In this document: one piece after another, positions 16,003-24,149 of the stretch
Layout of the letters: each line of letters begins with the position of its first letter
Position numbering within the stretch: position 1 is the stretch's first letter
Assembly (NCBI RefSeq): GCF_000382425.1
Contig: NZ_KB908291.1
Location: 434,001-498,000 of the forward strand
From: Empedobacter brevis NBRC 14943 = ATCC 43319
GTDB lineage: Bacteria; Bacteroidota; Bacteroidia; Flavobacteriales; Weeksellaceae
DNA length: 64,000 nt
Direction of reading: 5' to 3'
Program-made: the position numbers and the translations under genes
Notes under the pieces: model-generated
The model's database searches: none
The model's input: only the letters and a program-made list of their open reading frames with translations
Told to the model about the DNA's origin: nothing

Positions 16003-16353
16003 TTAGTTCTCCGTTTTTTTTATCTTCTCGTTCTTTTCCGCCGTTTCCGTCCCCCATTCCGCAATAGCATTCAGTACAGGAATCAGCGTTTTGCCAAACG
16101 GCGTCAGCTCATAATCCACTTTCAGCGGCGGTTTGCTCGTATGAACCGTACGTTTCACCAAACCGTCCTGTTCCATTTCTTTCAATTGCAGGCTCAGCGT
16201 CCGTTCCGTAATCACCTTGCAGGCCTTACGCAATTCGCTGTACCGTTTTTTTTCGATTAAATGAATCAGAATTACCGCCTTCCATTTACCGCCTATATAT
16301 TTCATTGTCAGGCTTGTGCAGCACGGATACTGCTTGTCGTCTATACTATACAT
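16003..16353 (-). CDS. HxlR-family transcription regulator
   Basis: A 116-residue winged-helix protein with an N-terminal Cys pair (YPCCTSLTMKYIGGKWK), the position of the redox-sensing cysteine in HxlR/HypR/YodB proteins, then KRYSELRKACKVITERTLSLQLKEMEQDGLVKR and the wing. It is divergent from the nitroreductase at 16449, with 95 bases between. Regulators of this type next to nitroreductases usually respond to electrophiles such as quinones or aldehydes, so that role is likely by context. Confidence 0.85.
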   Translation of the reverse strand: MYSIDDKQYPCCTSLTMKYIGGKWKAVILIHLIEKKRYSELRKACKVITERTLSLQLKEMEQDGLVKRTVHTSKPPLKVDYELTPFGKTLIPVLNAIAEWGTETAEKNEKIKKTEN

Positions 16354-16448
16354 CTGTAACTATCATTTTTGACCGTTATTGCAAAGGTAAATCACTATAC
16401 TTAGTTTTGCAACAGTAAAAAGTATAGTTTAATTTAAAAACGACCCAT

Positions 16449-17051
16449 ATGAAATTTTCAGACCTTGCCAAAACCAGGTATGCGACCAAAAAATACGACA
16501 CCACAAAACAGGTGACAAACGAACAAATCGACGAGTTAAAAGAAATCCTGCGGTTAAGCCCCTCTTCTATCAACAGCCAGCCGTGGAAATTTACGTTTGT
16601 CACGGACAAAGCCGTAAAAAAAGAACTGGCTTCCCACTCCTATATGAACGAACAGTCCATTAACAACGTCCGTCTCCTGGTCGTATTCAGCGTCATGAAC
16701 GATATTACCCATTTCGAAAAACGCAACCTTTCCGTGCTTCCCGAAGCCTGGGTAACAGGTTTCTATGAGCCGCTGGTGAAATCGAACGGTCCCTATGCCG
16801 TAAAATCATGGATGGAAAGTCAGGTGTACCTTTCTTTAGGCTTCTTTTTAAGCGCCTGCGCCAGTATGGGACTCGACGCCACACCCATGGAAGGCATTGA
16901 CAGAAAAGCCTACCAGCACATCCTGCAGCAAGACGGCTATGCCCCGTTATTTGCCGTAACAGTGGGATATGCAGACCGCAGCGACTGGGCACATCCCGAC
17001 AACCTGCCCAAAAACCGGTTTCAACTCGAAGAAGTGGTACACACCATTTAA
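16449..17051 (+). CDS. NAD(P)H-dependent nitroreductase (NfsB-like)
   Basis: A 200-residue flavin enzyme: the N-terminal TRYATKKYD motif binds FMN phosphate, LSPSSINSQPWKF is the second FMN motif, and the C-terminal GYADRSDWAHP.NLPKNR closes the site. The family uses FMN and NAD(P)H to reduce nitro compounds and quinones by two electrons in the cytoplasm. The divergent HxlR gene with an N-terminal Cys pair suggests induction by electrophilic stress. It is the last gene of the GC-richer block, 87 bases before the dispersed repeat. Confidence 0.88.
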   Translation: MKFSDLAKTRYATKKYDTTKQVTNEQIDELKEILRLSPSSINSQPWKFTFVTDKAVKKELASHSYMNEQSINNVRLLVVFSVMNDITHFEKRNLSVLPEAWVTGFYEPLVKSNGPYAVKSWMESQVYLSLGFFLSACASMGLDATPMEGIDRKAYQHILQQDGYAPLFAVTVGYADRSDWAHPDNLPKNRFQLEEVVHTI

Positions 17052-17137
17052 ACACCAAAGAAACCACCCCAAAACCTGTGTTGAAAAAGTACTTGTTACG
17101 CCCAACACAGGTTGAGGATGGGGAACAACCATCCTAT

Positions 17138-17292
17138 TTTGGGCGTGTCCCTTCGGGTCGGGCTATCCGCTGTATCTTTTGCTCCACTGCATTTCGCAAA
17201 AGGATGCCACTGCTATCCCTCACGCAAACATCCGGCTCCTTCAACATAAACCCGTGAGTTACATATTTTGTCCATGGTTTAAACCATGGGCT
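17138..17292 (+). repeat. long dispersed palindromic repeat, forward copy, plus ATGG/CCAT palindrome
   Basis: Reads GGGCGTGTCCCTTCGGGTCGGG...CGCAAAAGGATGCCACTGC, ending in TATCCCTCACGC. It is the forward form of the element at 12818, so the gene block 13142-17051 lies between inverted copies. A CCATGGTTTAAACCATGG palindrome follows at 17272-17291. There is no gene from 17052 to 17509. Confidence 0.7.
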
Positions 17293-17334
17293 TTTTTATC
17301 ACCACCCAACCACGACACGACAACACAACAAACG

Positions 17335-17486
17335 TTATTTTAGATTCAATCTATTTTACTGCACACCAGTTATTTATTGCCTATTTTAAGAAATATCCAT
17401 TATATTCGCACAATAACTGTAACCCGTAACAAAATATTCGAAAATGTTACTCAATTTAAAAACTTTCGGATATTTGGGTGTTAGGC
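17335..17486 (+). repeat. dispersed repeat ending in a 63-nt attC-like site (copy B)
   Basis: Near-copy of 2915-3085. The terminal 63 nt (17424-17486) show left core CCGTAAC, arm AAATATTCGAAAAT, complementary arm ACTTTCGGATATTT and right core GTTAGGC, a full match to GTTRRRY. GATATTTG next to the core box is one base from the flavobacterial -7 element, so a promoter reading into the next cassette is possible. It marks where the cassette array resumes. Confidence 0.6.
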
Positions 17487-17509
17487 ACAATTATACATAA
17501 ATAACTTAA

Positions 17510-18388
17510 ATGGCAAAAAAACAACAATTGGTAGCAGTTGACCAAACTCCGACTGAATTAACTACTTCTAAAGAGGAATTCAATGAAATACTTGACAAAA
17601 GAATTGAGATTGGGGAAGAACTATATGATCGACAAATCACTACTCAAGAGGCTTTCCAGAAAAACCGAGAAGATTTCTCAAATTGGCATGACTACAATTC
17701 CGAATACTTAAAGCATGCCTTCAATAAAGAATATAACGAATACAAAAAACGATATGATGATGCTGGTTCTTTTTTCTTTGGGATTATTGGCGGAAGAAAT
17801 CCATCTCCCGCAGAAGAACTTACAAAATTCAAGAATAAAGTCAATTCCAAACTTGACAACCTGAAAAAATTAAGAGCAAAAACAGATTTATTAAAATCGC
17901 CGATTCAAGAAAAATCGGATGTTTCTGAAAAATCAATTACACTTGATAAATCACAGGTTTTTATTGTTCACGGTCATGACGATGAAGCAAAGACTAAGAC
18001 AGCCCGATTTATTGAAAAGTTAGGATTAAAGTCAATAATTCTTCATGAACAAGCAAGTGGAAGTAGAACGGTTATTGAGAAAATAGAAGCTTATTCAAAT
18101 GTTGGTTTCGGTATTATCCTATACACAAACTGCGATATTGGTGCGAAAGCAGAAGAAAACCCAAATTATAAAAGCAGAGCAAGGCAAAATGTTGTTTTTG
18201 AGCATGGATTTTTGATTGGTAAAATTGGCCGGGAGAATGTTTGTGCGTTGGTTAAAGGAGAAATTGAAACGCCAAATGATATATCTGGTGTTGTTTATGT
18301 AAAAATGGACGAAGATGAAGCGTGGCACCTTAAAATTGCTAAGGAGCTAAGAAATTCAGGTTACGAAATTGACATGAATAAATTATAA
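17510..18388 (+). CDS. TIR-like nucleotide-binding protein of the CAP12/Pycsar-effector type
   Basis: A 292-residue protein with a charged helical N-terminal half (residues 20-130) and a C-terminal TIR-like domain (about 148-290). The domain has VFIVHGHDDEAK at 150, SIILHEQASGSRTVIEK at 175, and RARQNVVFEHGFLIGKIGRENV at 223-244, with Glu231 as the likely catalytic residue, then DISGVVYVKMDE. CAP12 TIR proteins are known to degrade NAD+ when triggered by cyclic nucleotides, leading to abortive infection. No cyclase gene is next to it, so the trigger is unknown; the N-terminal half may sense it. It lies in a well-formed cassette between GTTAGGC and GCCTAAC. Confidence 0.85.
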   Translation: MAKKQQLVAVDQTPTELTTSKEEFNEILDKRIEIGEELYDRQITTQEAFQKNREDFSNWHDYNSEYLKHAFNKEYNEYKKRYDDAGSFFFGIIGGRNPSPAEELTKFKNKVNSKLDNLKKLRAKTDLLKSPIQEKSDVSEKSITLDKSQVFIVHGHDDEAKTKTARFIEKLGLKSIILHEQASGSRTVIEKIEAYSNVGFGIILYTNCDIGAKAEENPNYKSRARQNVVFEHGFLIGKIGRENVCALVKGEIETPNDISGVVYVKMDEDEAWHLKIAKELRNSGYEIDMNKL

Positions 18389-18392
18389 CTGT

Positions 18393-18583
18393 GCCTAACA
18401 AGGGTTTGGCGCAATGGCGAGTTAAGTGATAATTGAAAGTTTCGGCTTTCTATACCGCAAAAAGCCAATTACATTGACTTTTATTCTTAAATTTATTCAA
18501 TGAATTGGCTTTTGCTTACCGTGTCGCTAAATTGAAACTTTTCGCTTCAATTTCCGCCACTACCAAACCCCATTCCGTTATGT
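18393..18583 (+). repeat. attC-like site, long form
   Basis: Left core GCCTAAC matches RYYYAAC fully, and the right core is GTTATGT. Outer arms AAGGGTTTGGCGCAATGGCG and CGCCACTACCAAACCCC pair well (GGTTTGG and TGGCG). Inside are two hairpins: AAAAGCCAATT...AATTGGCTTTT and TTGAAACTTTTCGCTTCAA. Length 191 nt, with the bulged-arm layout of attC. Confidence 0.65.
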
Positions 18584-18599
18584 AGCATTTTAAACGATA

Positions 18600-18775
18600 C
18601 AAGAACAACAAAAAAAACGTTGCATTTCAATCTAATGTTTCTTAGTATGGTTTCGCTATCCGTAAAAATTATTTAAAGTATAATTAAACAATTAACTATA
18701 TTAGCAATAAATTTTAATAAAATACAGCTATAGTTTTTTACGAAACTTTTGTATACTAGTTTCATGACGGTTAAC
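18600..18775 (+). repeat. about 145-bp leader repeat, copy 1
   Basis: Shared pattern GTTGCATTTCAATCTAA.GTTT....ATGGTTT.GCTAT, then ATTATTTAA, AACAATTAA.TATATTAGCAA and TACTAGTTTCATGA. It lies between the right core box of the attC-like site and the start of the next gene. Other copies: 19850, 25225 and 26278. Confidence 0.6.
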
Positions 18776-18809
18776 TTAAAATAAGAACCCTAACCAAGCA
18801 TCAAATGAT

Positions 18810-19802
18810 ATGATATTACTAAGTATTATCAACTTTCTAACTAATGAAAAAATTCTCCCGATATTAATTAGTACAGTTACAACAATTATAGTTTTCTTTC
18901 TGACTCTTCTGACAAAAAATTATATAGAAACAAAAGTTTTACGTTCTAAACTTGACACAGAGCATAAATTTGACCAACGGAAAAAAATAAAAGAAGTACT
19001 TGCCAAATACAAAGTCCATCTATTGACAGCTTGTGAAGACTTTAATCACAGAATGTGGAACTTTTCCAACAAGCATCAAGAAAAATGGTTAGAAGTTAAT
19101 GTCGACTATTTAAATAAGCACTATTATTTTGATTCATTTGTGTATAGACATTTGGCGATTTTTGCGTGGACAAAGAAAATTCAGAAAGAAATGATTTTTC
19201 TTGATACAACTATCGCAGGGAAAGCTGATTTAGAGTTTGTAAAGTTTCTAAATGTCTTTTCAAGAATGTTTTGTGATCTAACATTTATCGAAGGACTTAA
19301 TGCGAATGGAAACAAAACCGACGATCATTTTTTCAGAAATGAATTCGACCTATTTGCAGATAGCTTAATTACAGAAACAGGAGTAAAATCGTTTTCGGAG
19401 TATTTGGACGACATTAATAATATTGCTCCTAAAATAAATAGACTGTTTCTATTCTTTGACAGTTTATCACCAAACGAAGAAAGAAAACGTTGGGACAGAC
19501 TTCATTTTTTTCATTTGACAATTTTAATGTTCCTTAATAACTATGGTTATGACTTTCAGATAACAAATAATGAGAAATTGGAGCAGGTTTTAACTAGTCC
19601 CAAAAAGTCAAGCTACCTAGACAATTATTTTCTTTTTTTAAAAGAGTATCATCTGACAGACAATAAACAAATTAAGATCCTAAAAAAAATAGCTAAAAAA
19701 GTTAAAAAAAAAGGACCTCTAACAACGTATTGGAAAAATAACAATTTAAAGGAGAAATTGAAAATTTTAGCTTCCAAACTCTTCACTATCACCAAGTCGT
19801 AG
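18810..19802 (+). CDS. membrane-anchored hypothetical cassette protein
   Basis: A 330-residue protein with one N-terminal transmembrane segment (residues about 14-36, ILPILISTVTTIIVFFLTLL) and a cytoplasmic helical part with many Phe and aromatic residues (HFFHLTILMFLNNYGYDF). No recognised domain. The last about 28 codons (from KKGPLTTYWKNNN) are encoded by the attC-like site itself, and the stop codon lies inside its right arm. So the present C-terminus may have been created by recombination. A single membrane anchor plus cytoplasmic domain occurs in several defence effectors; that is only a loose comparison. Confidence 0.65.
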   Translation: MILLSIINFLTNEKILPILISTVTTIIVFFLTLLTKNYIETKVLRSKLDTEHKFDQRKKIKEVLAKYKVHLLTACEDFNHRMWNFSNKHQEKWLEVNVDYLNKHYYFDSFVYRHLAIFAWTKKIQKEMIFLDTTIAGKADLEFVKFLNVFSRMFCDLTFIEGLNANGNKTDDHFFRNEFDLFADSLITETGVKSFSEYLDDINNIAPKINRLFLFFDSLSPNEERKRWDRLHFFHLTILMFLNNYGYDFQITNNEKLEQVLTSPKKSSYLDNYFLFLKEYHLTDNKQIKILKKIAKKVKKKGPLTTYWKNNNLKEKLKILASKLFTITKS

Positions 19803-19812
19803 CCCGTTATGA
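19717..19812 (+). repeat. attC-like site overlapping the 3' end of the preceding gene
   Basis: Left core CTCTAAC (19717-19723) and right core GTTATGA (19806-19812), with ACGTATTGG and CCAAGTCGTAGC forming partial arms. AATAACAATTTAAAGGAGAAAT and GCTTCCAAACTCTTCACTATC are shared with the site at 29915. The stop codon of the membrane protein is at 19800-19802, inside the right arm. Confidence 0.5.
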
Positions 19813-19849
19813 ACCATTTTAAACGTTACAAGAACAACAGAATAAAAGG

Positions 19850-19962
19850 TCGTTGCATTTCAATCTAACGTTTTTAGAATGATTTCGCTATCCATAAAAA
19901 TTATTTAATGATAATAAAACAATTAACTATATTAGCAATAAATTTTAACAAAACACACAATT
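19850..19962 (+). repeat. leader repeat, copy 2 (truncated)
   Basis: GTTGCATTTCAATCTAACG...GATTTCGCTATCC...ATTAACTATATTAGCAATAAATTTTAAC, similar to 18600-18775 but lacking its right end, which is replaced by the 63-nt attC-like element starting at 19995. Confidence 0.6.
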
Positions 19963-19994
19963 GAGATTACGCTAAAAACAATAACATACGCTAA

Positions 19995-20057
19995 TTTTAA
20001 CAAAAAAAGCGAAAATGATACTCAGTATAAAAACTATCGTATATTTAGGTGTTAGTG
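19995..20057 (+). repeat. 63-nt attC-like site (copy C)
   Basis: Left core TTTTAAC (19995-20001), arm AAAAAAAGCGAAAATG, right arm ACTATCGTATATTTAGGT and right core GTTAGTG (20051-20057). It has exactly the same length and core spacing as the copies at 3023 and 17424. Confidence 0.55.
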
Positions 20058-20116
20058 ACAATAGTAAAAAACGTGTCGTCCTAAAATAGGTTGACTAAAA
20101 AATAAAATTTCGATAA

Positions 20117-21079
20117 ATGGCAAAACCAAGAATTTTTGTAAGTTCAACATACTATGATTTAAGGCATATCAGAACAGATATAGATAGATTTATTCGTGAA
20201 CAAGGTTATGAACCTGTTTTGAACGAACAAGGAAGCATTGCTTATGGTAAAGAAGATAGATTAGAAGAATATTGCTATAAAGAAATAAACAATGTTGATA
20301 TATTAGTTTCTATAATTGGAGGCAGATATGGTTCTGAAAGTAAAATTGAAAAACATTCTGTTTCACAAATGGAATTAAAAACTGCATTTGATTTAAATAA
20401 GCAAGTTTATATCTTTATAGAAAAAGGTGTTTATAATGAATATCAATTTTATTTAAAAAATAAAGAAAATGAAACTACAAAATATACATACGCCGATAAT
20501 ATTAAAATTCATCAGTTTATAGAATTTGTAGAATCATTGCCAAACAATAATACAATTCACGGCTTTGAAACTTCTTCAGACATAACAATGTTTTTAAAAG
20601 AACAGTGGGCTGGTCTATTTCAAAGGTTTTTGCAAGAACAAACAAGGAGTAAAGAGATTCATATAATTAAAGGAATAGAAAACACAGCTAAAACTCTAAA
20701 CCAACTTGTAACATTTCTTACAGAGGAAAAAAGAGGTTCTGAAAGCGCAATTAATGAGATATTACTTAGTAATCATCCAGCAATGGAACAAATAAAAGAT
20801 ATGTTAAAAATTCCATACAGAGTCTTTTTCACTAATAAAGATGAATTTCTTGATTTAATCAAAGCTCGAGGTTTTATAGAATCTAATGACAATTTTCCTC
20901 TCGATGATAAACAAACGTGGTTAATGGAAAAAAACTCACAATTATATGAACTAACCTATTCCGAAGATATTTTTAATTCTGATTCAAAGCTGAAAATTTA
21001 TACAAAAGAAGAGTGGAATCCTGAATTCATAACTTTAGTAAAAACTAAAATCGAAGAAGAAGACAATTTACCATTTTAA
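20117..21079 (+). CDS. DUF4062 domain protein
   Basis: A 320-residue protein. Residues 4-90 fit DUF4062: RIFVSSTYYDLRHIRTDI, then GYEPVLNEQGSIAYG, then CYKEINNVDILVSIIGGRYGSES, and VSQMELKTAF. DUF4062 is a Rossmann-like, TIR-related domain common at the N-terminus of NTPase or effector proteins in bacterial defence. Here the rest (residues 100-320) is helical with no NTPase motif. The gene stands alone between attC-like elements, starting 59 bases after the right core box. A sensor or effector role against phage is inferred from family and context only. Confidence 0.8.
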   Translation: MAKPRIFVSSTYYDLRHIRTDIDRFIREQGYEPVLNEQGSIAYGKEDRLEEYCYKEINNVDILVSIIGGRYGSESKIEKHSVSQMELKTAFDLNKQVYIFIEKGVYNEYQFYLKNKENETTKYTYADNIKIHQFIEFVESLPNNNTIHGFETSSDITMFLKEQWAGLFQRFLQEQTRSKEIHIIKGIENTAKTLNQLVTFLTEEKRGSESAINEILLSNHPAMEQIKDMLKIPYRVFFTNKDEFLDLIKARGFIESNDNFPLDDKQTWLMEKNSQLYELTYSEDIFNSDSKLKIYTKEEWNPEFITLVKTKIEEEDNLPF

Positions 21080-21089
21080 TAACTACTGC

Positions 21090-21283
21090 TGCCAACAGTG
21101 GTTTTGCAAAATGGCGGATTAAGGTAATAATAGAAAGTTCTTGCATTTTAGTCGCAACAGCTTTTTATACTTCCTTTTTTCATAAATTTAGTAAACAATA
21201 AAAGGCTGTTGCTTAGGTTAGTGCAAGGTTGAAAGCTTTGGCTTTCTAATCCGACACTATCGCCAAGTCGCAGCTCGTTAACG
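21090..21283 (+). repeat. attC-like site, long form
   Basis: Left core TGCCAAC (21090-21096), right core GTTAACG (21277-21283). Arms GGTTTTGCAAAATGGCGGATT and AATCCGACACTATCGCC end in complementary GGATT/AATCC. Inner hairpin GCAACAGCTTTTTA...TAAAAGGCTGTTGC is nearly perfect, and a second hairpin reads GAAAGCTTTGGCTTTC. Confidence 0.6.
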
Positions 21284-21325
21284 GTTATAAAAAAACTCTC
21301 GAATCTGAACTTATAGGTAATAAAC

Positions 21326-21817
21326 ATGAAAGGAATTACAAATTTAGAAATTCAAGAAACACGTGAAATTTTAGAAAGTTATTTTTCAGAAGCAGAACTT
21401 CGTGATTTACAAGAGCTAAGAGATAATCCTTTAGGAGTTCTTCAAGGATTAAAATTATCAATATTAGCTAGAATGGATTTTTTAAAATTAAATCAATTGT
21501 CTCGCTCAATCAGTACTTTAGTTCGTAATTTCTTAAAAAAAACAAGAAATGGATTTAATCGATATTCTAGATGTCTAGCTTGTAAAACAATTTTAAGGGT
21601 ACTTCTCTATGGATTTGCCGCAGCTATTGGAATAGCAATAACTGCAATAAATAATCAATTTAATGGTATAGTAGATCTTCTTGCAAAGTTTTTTGAACAA
21701 ACAACACAAAGTATTGAGACCTTTTTAAAAACATATGGATTTCAAATAAGCGCATTCAATTTATTTGACCTAAATGATCTGATAGAAAAGTTATGTGAAG
21801 AATATGGGTGGTGTTAA
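21326..21817 (+). CDS. small membrane protein of unknown function
   Basis: A 163-residue protein with a charged helical N-terminus (REILESYFSEAELRDLQELRDNP), a basic middle with a Cys pair (RYSRCLACKTILR), a hydrophobic segment (LLYGFAAAIGIAITAI, about 95-111) likely to span the membrane, and an acidic C-terminus ending CEEYGWC. No recognised family. The gene fills one cassette by itself. Membrane insertion of a small cytoplasmic protein is common among toxins and abortive-infection effectors, but there is no family evidence for that. Confidence 0.6.
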   Translation: MKGITNLEIQETREILESYFSEAELRDLQELRDNPLGVLQGLKLSILARMDFLKLNQLSRSISTLVRNFLKKTRNGFNRYSRCLACKTILRVLLYGFAAAIGIAITAINNQFNGIVDLLAKFFEQTTQSIETFLKTYGFQISAFNLFDLNDLIEKLCEEYGWC

Positions 21818-21825
21818 AAAACCAC

Positions 21826-21990
21826 CACTAACAGCTATTTTAAGAAATGGTTGGCGCCGCTTATTAATGGAACGATAGAGAACAAAAAGTCTGTGTCATT
21901 TTTCAAAATTTTCTTAAATCCTTTTCGGTATATTTGTAAACATCAGTAACAAAATCCCCTCCATTTCTTAAAGCCAGCGGCACATTAGGA
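21826..21990 (+). repeat. attC-like site
   Basis: Left core CACTAAC (21826-21832) nine bases after the stop codon; arm TTTTAAGAAATGG pairs with CCATTTCTTAAAGCC at 21961 (12 of 13 positions). The right core is worn to CATTAGG (21983-21989). The loop is about 100 nt. Confidence 0.6.
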
Positions 21991-22015
21991 GAAATTTTAC
22001 GAATACGAAAAGTAT

Positions 22016-22522
22016 ATGAAAGACAATGTTATAAAAATACCAGCTAACGATATCGAAATAAATTTGTATTGTTTTCTCGGAGAAGCTTTATTAAAAACTC
22101 AAATGGCCGAACAAGCTTTAAGCCATTCAATCACTCTTAAAATGAATCCCGCCGAAACAAAAGAACGAGCTGACGAGTTTTTAAAACAAAACCAGAGTTA
22201 CACTTTCGGTCATGCCATTAAAATTGCAATCAAAGAGCAACTATATAGTTCATCATTACAAGATTCACTAAACGATTTTTTAAAGCAAAGAAATTGGTTG
22301 GTTCATAAAGTTATCTGTGGAAATGAAGAAAATTTAAATGTTGAGAATATAAAGGAGGAGCTATTTCATAAAATTAAATCTATTTCGGATAATGCAGAAA
22401 ATATTCAACGTTTAATTGAATACGATTTGATTGAGTTTTGTTCTTCTCAAGGAAAAAATATGTCCGAAATCTGTAAACTTTTAAAATTACAAGAACAAGG
22501 ATTAAGAATACGAAAGCAATAG
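22016..22522 (+). CDS. HEPN-like small protein
   Basis: A 168-residue all-helical protein. KQRNWLVHKVI carries Arg92-x4-His97, the RX4-6H motif of HEPN ribonucleases, in the right helical setting (LNDFLKQRNWLVHKV) after a helix rich in charged residues. HEPN proteins cut RNA and are effectors in many toxin-antitoxin and defence systems. There is no nucleotidyltransferase (MNT) partner in the cassette, although a partner may be elsewhere. The start is the ATG 26 bases after the right core box. Assignment rests on one motif plus predicted helicity. Confidence 0.55.
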   Translation: MKDNVIKIPANDIEINLYCFLGEALLKTQMAEQALSHSITLKMNPAETKERADEFLKQNQSYTFGHAIKIAIKEQLYSSSLQDSLNDFLKQRNWLVHKVICGNEENLNVENIKEELFHKIKSISDNAENIQRLIEYDLIEFCSSQGKNMSEICKLLKLQEQGLRIRKQ

Positions 22523-22532
22523 CCGAAAATTC

Positions 22533-22626
22533 GCCTAACAAAGGTTTTGCTAAAGTGGAACAATAGTGTCAATTTCAACATTTGCGCTTCTAATCTACCA
22601 CTTCATAAATTCCTAAACCGTTAGCT
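22533..22626 (+). repeat. attC-like site, well formed
   Basis: Left core GCCTAAC (full consensus), right core GTTAGCT. Arms AAAGGTTTTGCTAAAGTGG and CCACTTCATAAATTCC.AAACC are complementary with bulges (AGTGG/CCACT and GGTTT/AAACC). Length 94 nt, in the usual attC range. This is one of the best sites in the window for testing. Confidence 0.65.
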
Positions 22627-22665
22627 TTCATACAATATACACATCAACTTTAGAAATCTAAAAAA

Positions 22666-23913
22666 TTGGAATTACAACAATTTAAAGAAATTATAAATCT
22701 TAGCAACTCTTTGGAGCAAAAGAGAAGAAAAGGAATTTCTTTTTTAATAAGACTTACAAAGAATTTTGGACACATCTATAAAGAAGAATTAGCTAAATTA
22801 CCTTACCATATTAATTTGATTGATGAGCTACACGCAGATGAAAATGCTCATAGCCGAATTTTTGCAAAATTTTTACGTTATCAAGAAAATTCTAAATTCG
22901 TTTTTTTAGAAAAATTTTTAAATGATGTTTGTCTTTTTGATTTGACTACTGAAAAACCCGAAGTTAAGAAAGTTGATTCTTGTGGACGTATCGACATTCC
23001 AATTTTTGACAATAAATACGTTGTAGTAATAGAGAACAAAGTTACTGACAAAGCACCAGACCAAAATAATTCACATGGAGGACAGTTAGCAAGATATATT
23101 GAAACTTTAAAAAACATTTATAATAGAAAACTAGAAGAAATTTACGTTGTATATACACCAAAGTTCACAAGAAATCCATCCAGTGAGTCTTGGGTTGATA
23201 AAAACAATTTTTCTTACAAAAAAAAAATCTCAAACAGATTCCGCTCTTTATCATACAGGGATAATATATATCCTTGGCTAAAATATGAAATATTGCCTCA
23301 TATAAATAAAAACAATATTTACTTATACAGTGCTGTTGAACAATACATTGACCACTTGGAAGGAATATTTAGTTTAAGAACAATTAATCAACCAATGAAC
23401 ATGAAATTACAAGAATTTATAAAACAAGAATTAGGAATTGAAGATAGTAATCTTGAAGAATCAATTGAAATTCTATCTGAAAAAGAAGACGAATTAAACA
23501 GCATACTAAATCAAATTCAACAATTGAAAAGCAATTACAAAAAGGAAATTATTAAAAACCTTTTTATAGAATGGAAAGAAATGCTTCAATTAGATTTTCC
23601 AAATCAACAGATTGTAAGAGATAGTTTTAAAATTGATCAAAACATTATAAATTTAGGTATTCAGTTTAATATTGAAAATAAAAAATTTGTAGCAATTATT
23701 GAGTGTAACGATTGTGATAAACCAAATCTTTATTTCGGAATAGGACGTCATTATTCAAGTAAAGAAAAATTTGAATTAAATGATAAATTAAATGATTTGC
23801 TCGAAAATAATGAATTATCAGAACCTGAAAATTTTTGGTATGGTTGGAGATTCACTTCTATCGAAAGAGGTTACTTTGATTTAAAAAAACTTATTTCTAA
23901 TAGTATATCATAA
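22666..23913 (+). CDS. PD-(D/E)XK nuclease superfamily protein (PDDEXK_4)
   Basis: A 415-residue protein. The motif ELHADENAHSRIFAKFL at 54-70 is typical of the PDDEXK_4 family, followed by GRIDIPIF (Asp110) and VVVIENKV (Glu123, Lys125), the D...ExK-type catalytic set, and GGQLARYIE at 138. The C-terminal half has a coiled coil (EILSEKEDELNSILNQIQQLKSNYKK) and a domain of unknown role. Proteins of this family occur in phage-defence and cassette contexts. The likely start is TTG at 22666: the frame has no ATG before the first conserved motif and the preceding attC-like site ends 39 bases upstream. Confidence 0.82.
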   Translation: MELQQFKEIINLSNSLEQKRRKGISFLIRLTKNFGHIYKEELAKLPYHINLIDELHADENAHSRIFAKFLRYQENSKFVFLEKFLNDVCLFDLTTEKPEVKKVDSCGRIDIPIFDNKYVVVIENKVTDKAPDQNNSHGGQLARYIETLKNIYNRKLEEIYVVYTPKFTRNPSSESWVDKNNFSYKKKISNRFRSLSYRDNIYPWLKYEILPHINKNNIYLYSAVEQYIDHLEGIFSLRTINQPMNMKLQEFIKQELGIEDSNLEESIEILSEKEDELNSILNQIQQLKSNYKKEIIKNLFIEWKEMLQLDFPNQQIVRDSFKIDQNIINLGIQFNIENKKFVAIIECNDCDKPNLYFGIGRHYSSKEKFELNDKLNDLLENNELSEPENFWYGWRFTSIERGYFDLKKLISNSIS

Positions 23914-23931
23914 TAAAAGAAACCTGTCCGA

Positions 23932-24128
23932 ACAGTTAACTAGGATTTACCAAAACAACAAAAAAAGGAGAAATTTTTCATTTCTCCTTTTTTTGTCGCC
24001 CATGCCGGTCACATTAACTTTTTTCATACATTTAGTACACACTAAAAAGCTATTGCCCTTTACCCTTTAACCCACGGTTTAAACCGTGGGACAAAGTGAG
24101 AAGCTCGCCAAACCGCGGTCCGTTATGC
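23932..24128 (+). repeat. attC-like site, long form with embedded palindromes
   Basis: Left core AGTTAAC (23934-23940), right core GTTATGC (24122-24128). Inside: AAAAAAAGGAGAAA and its mirror, forming a terminator-like hairpin (23960-23994); a palindrome CCCACGGTTTAAACCGTGGG at 24071-24090; and arms GGATTTACC and CGCCAAACCGC. The hairpin would end transcription of the preceding gene. Confidence 0.55.
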
Positions 24129-24149
24129 GTCATTATAAAGCAACCCGAA

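Noticed and set aside
22533-22626. Rho-independent terminator as the sole explanation of the sites between cassettes
   Set aside because: The arms are long and bulged, lack a T-run at this site, and the core boxes at both ends are conserved, which a terminator does not need.
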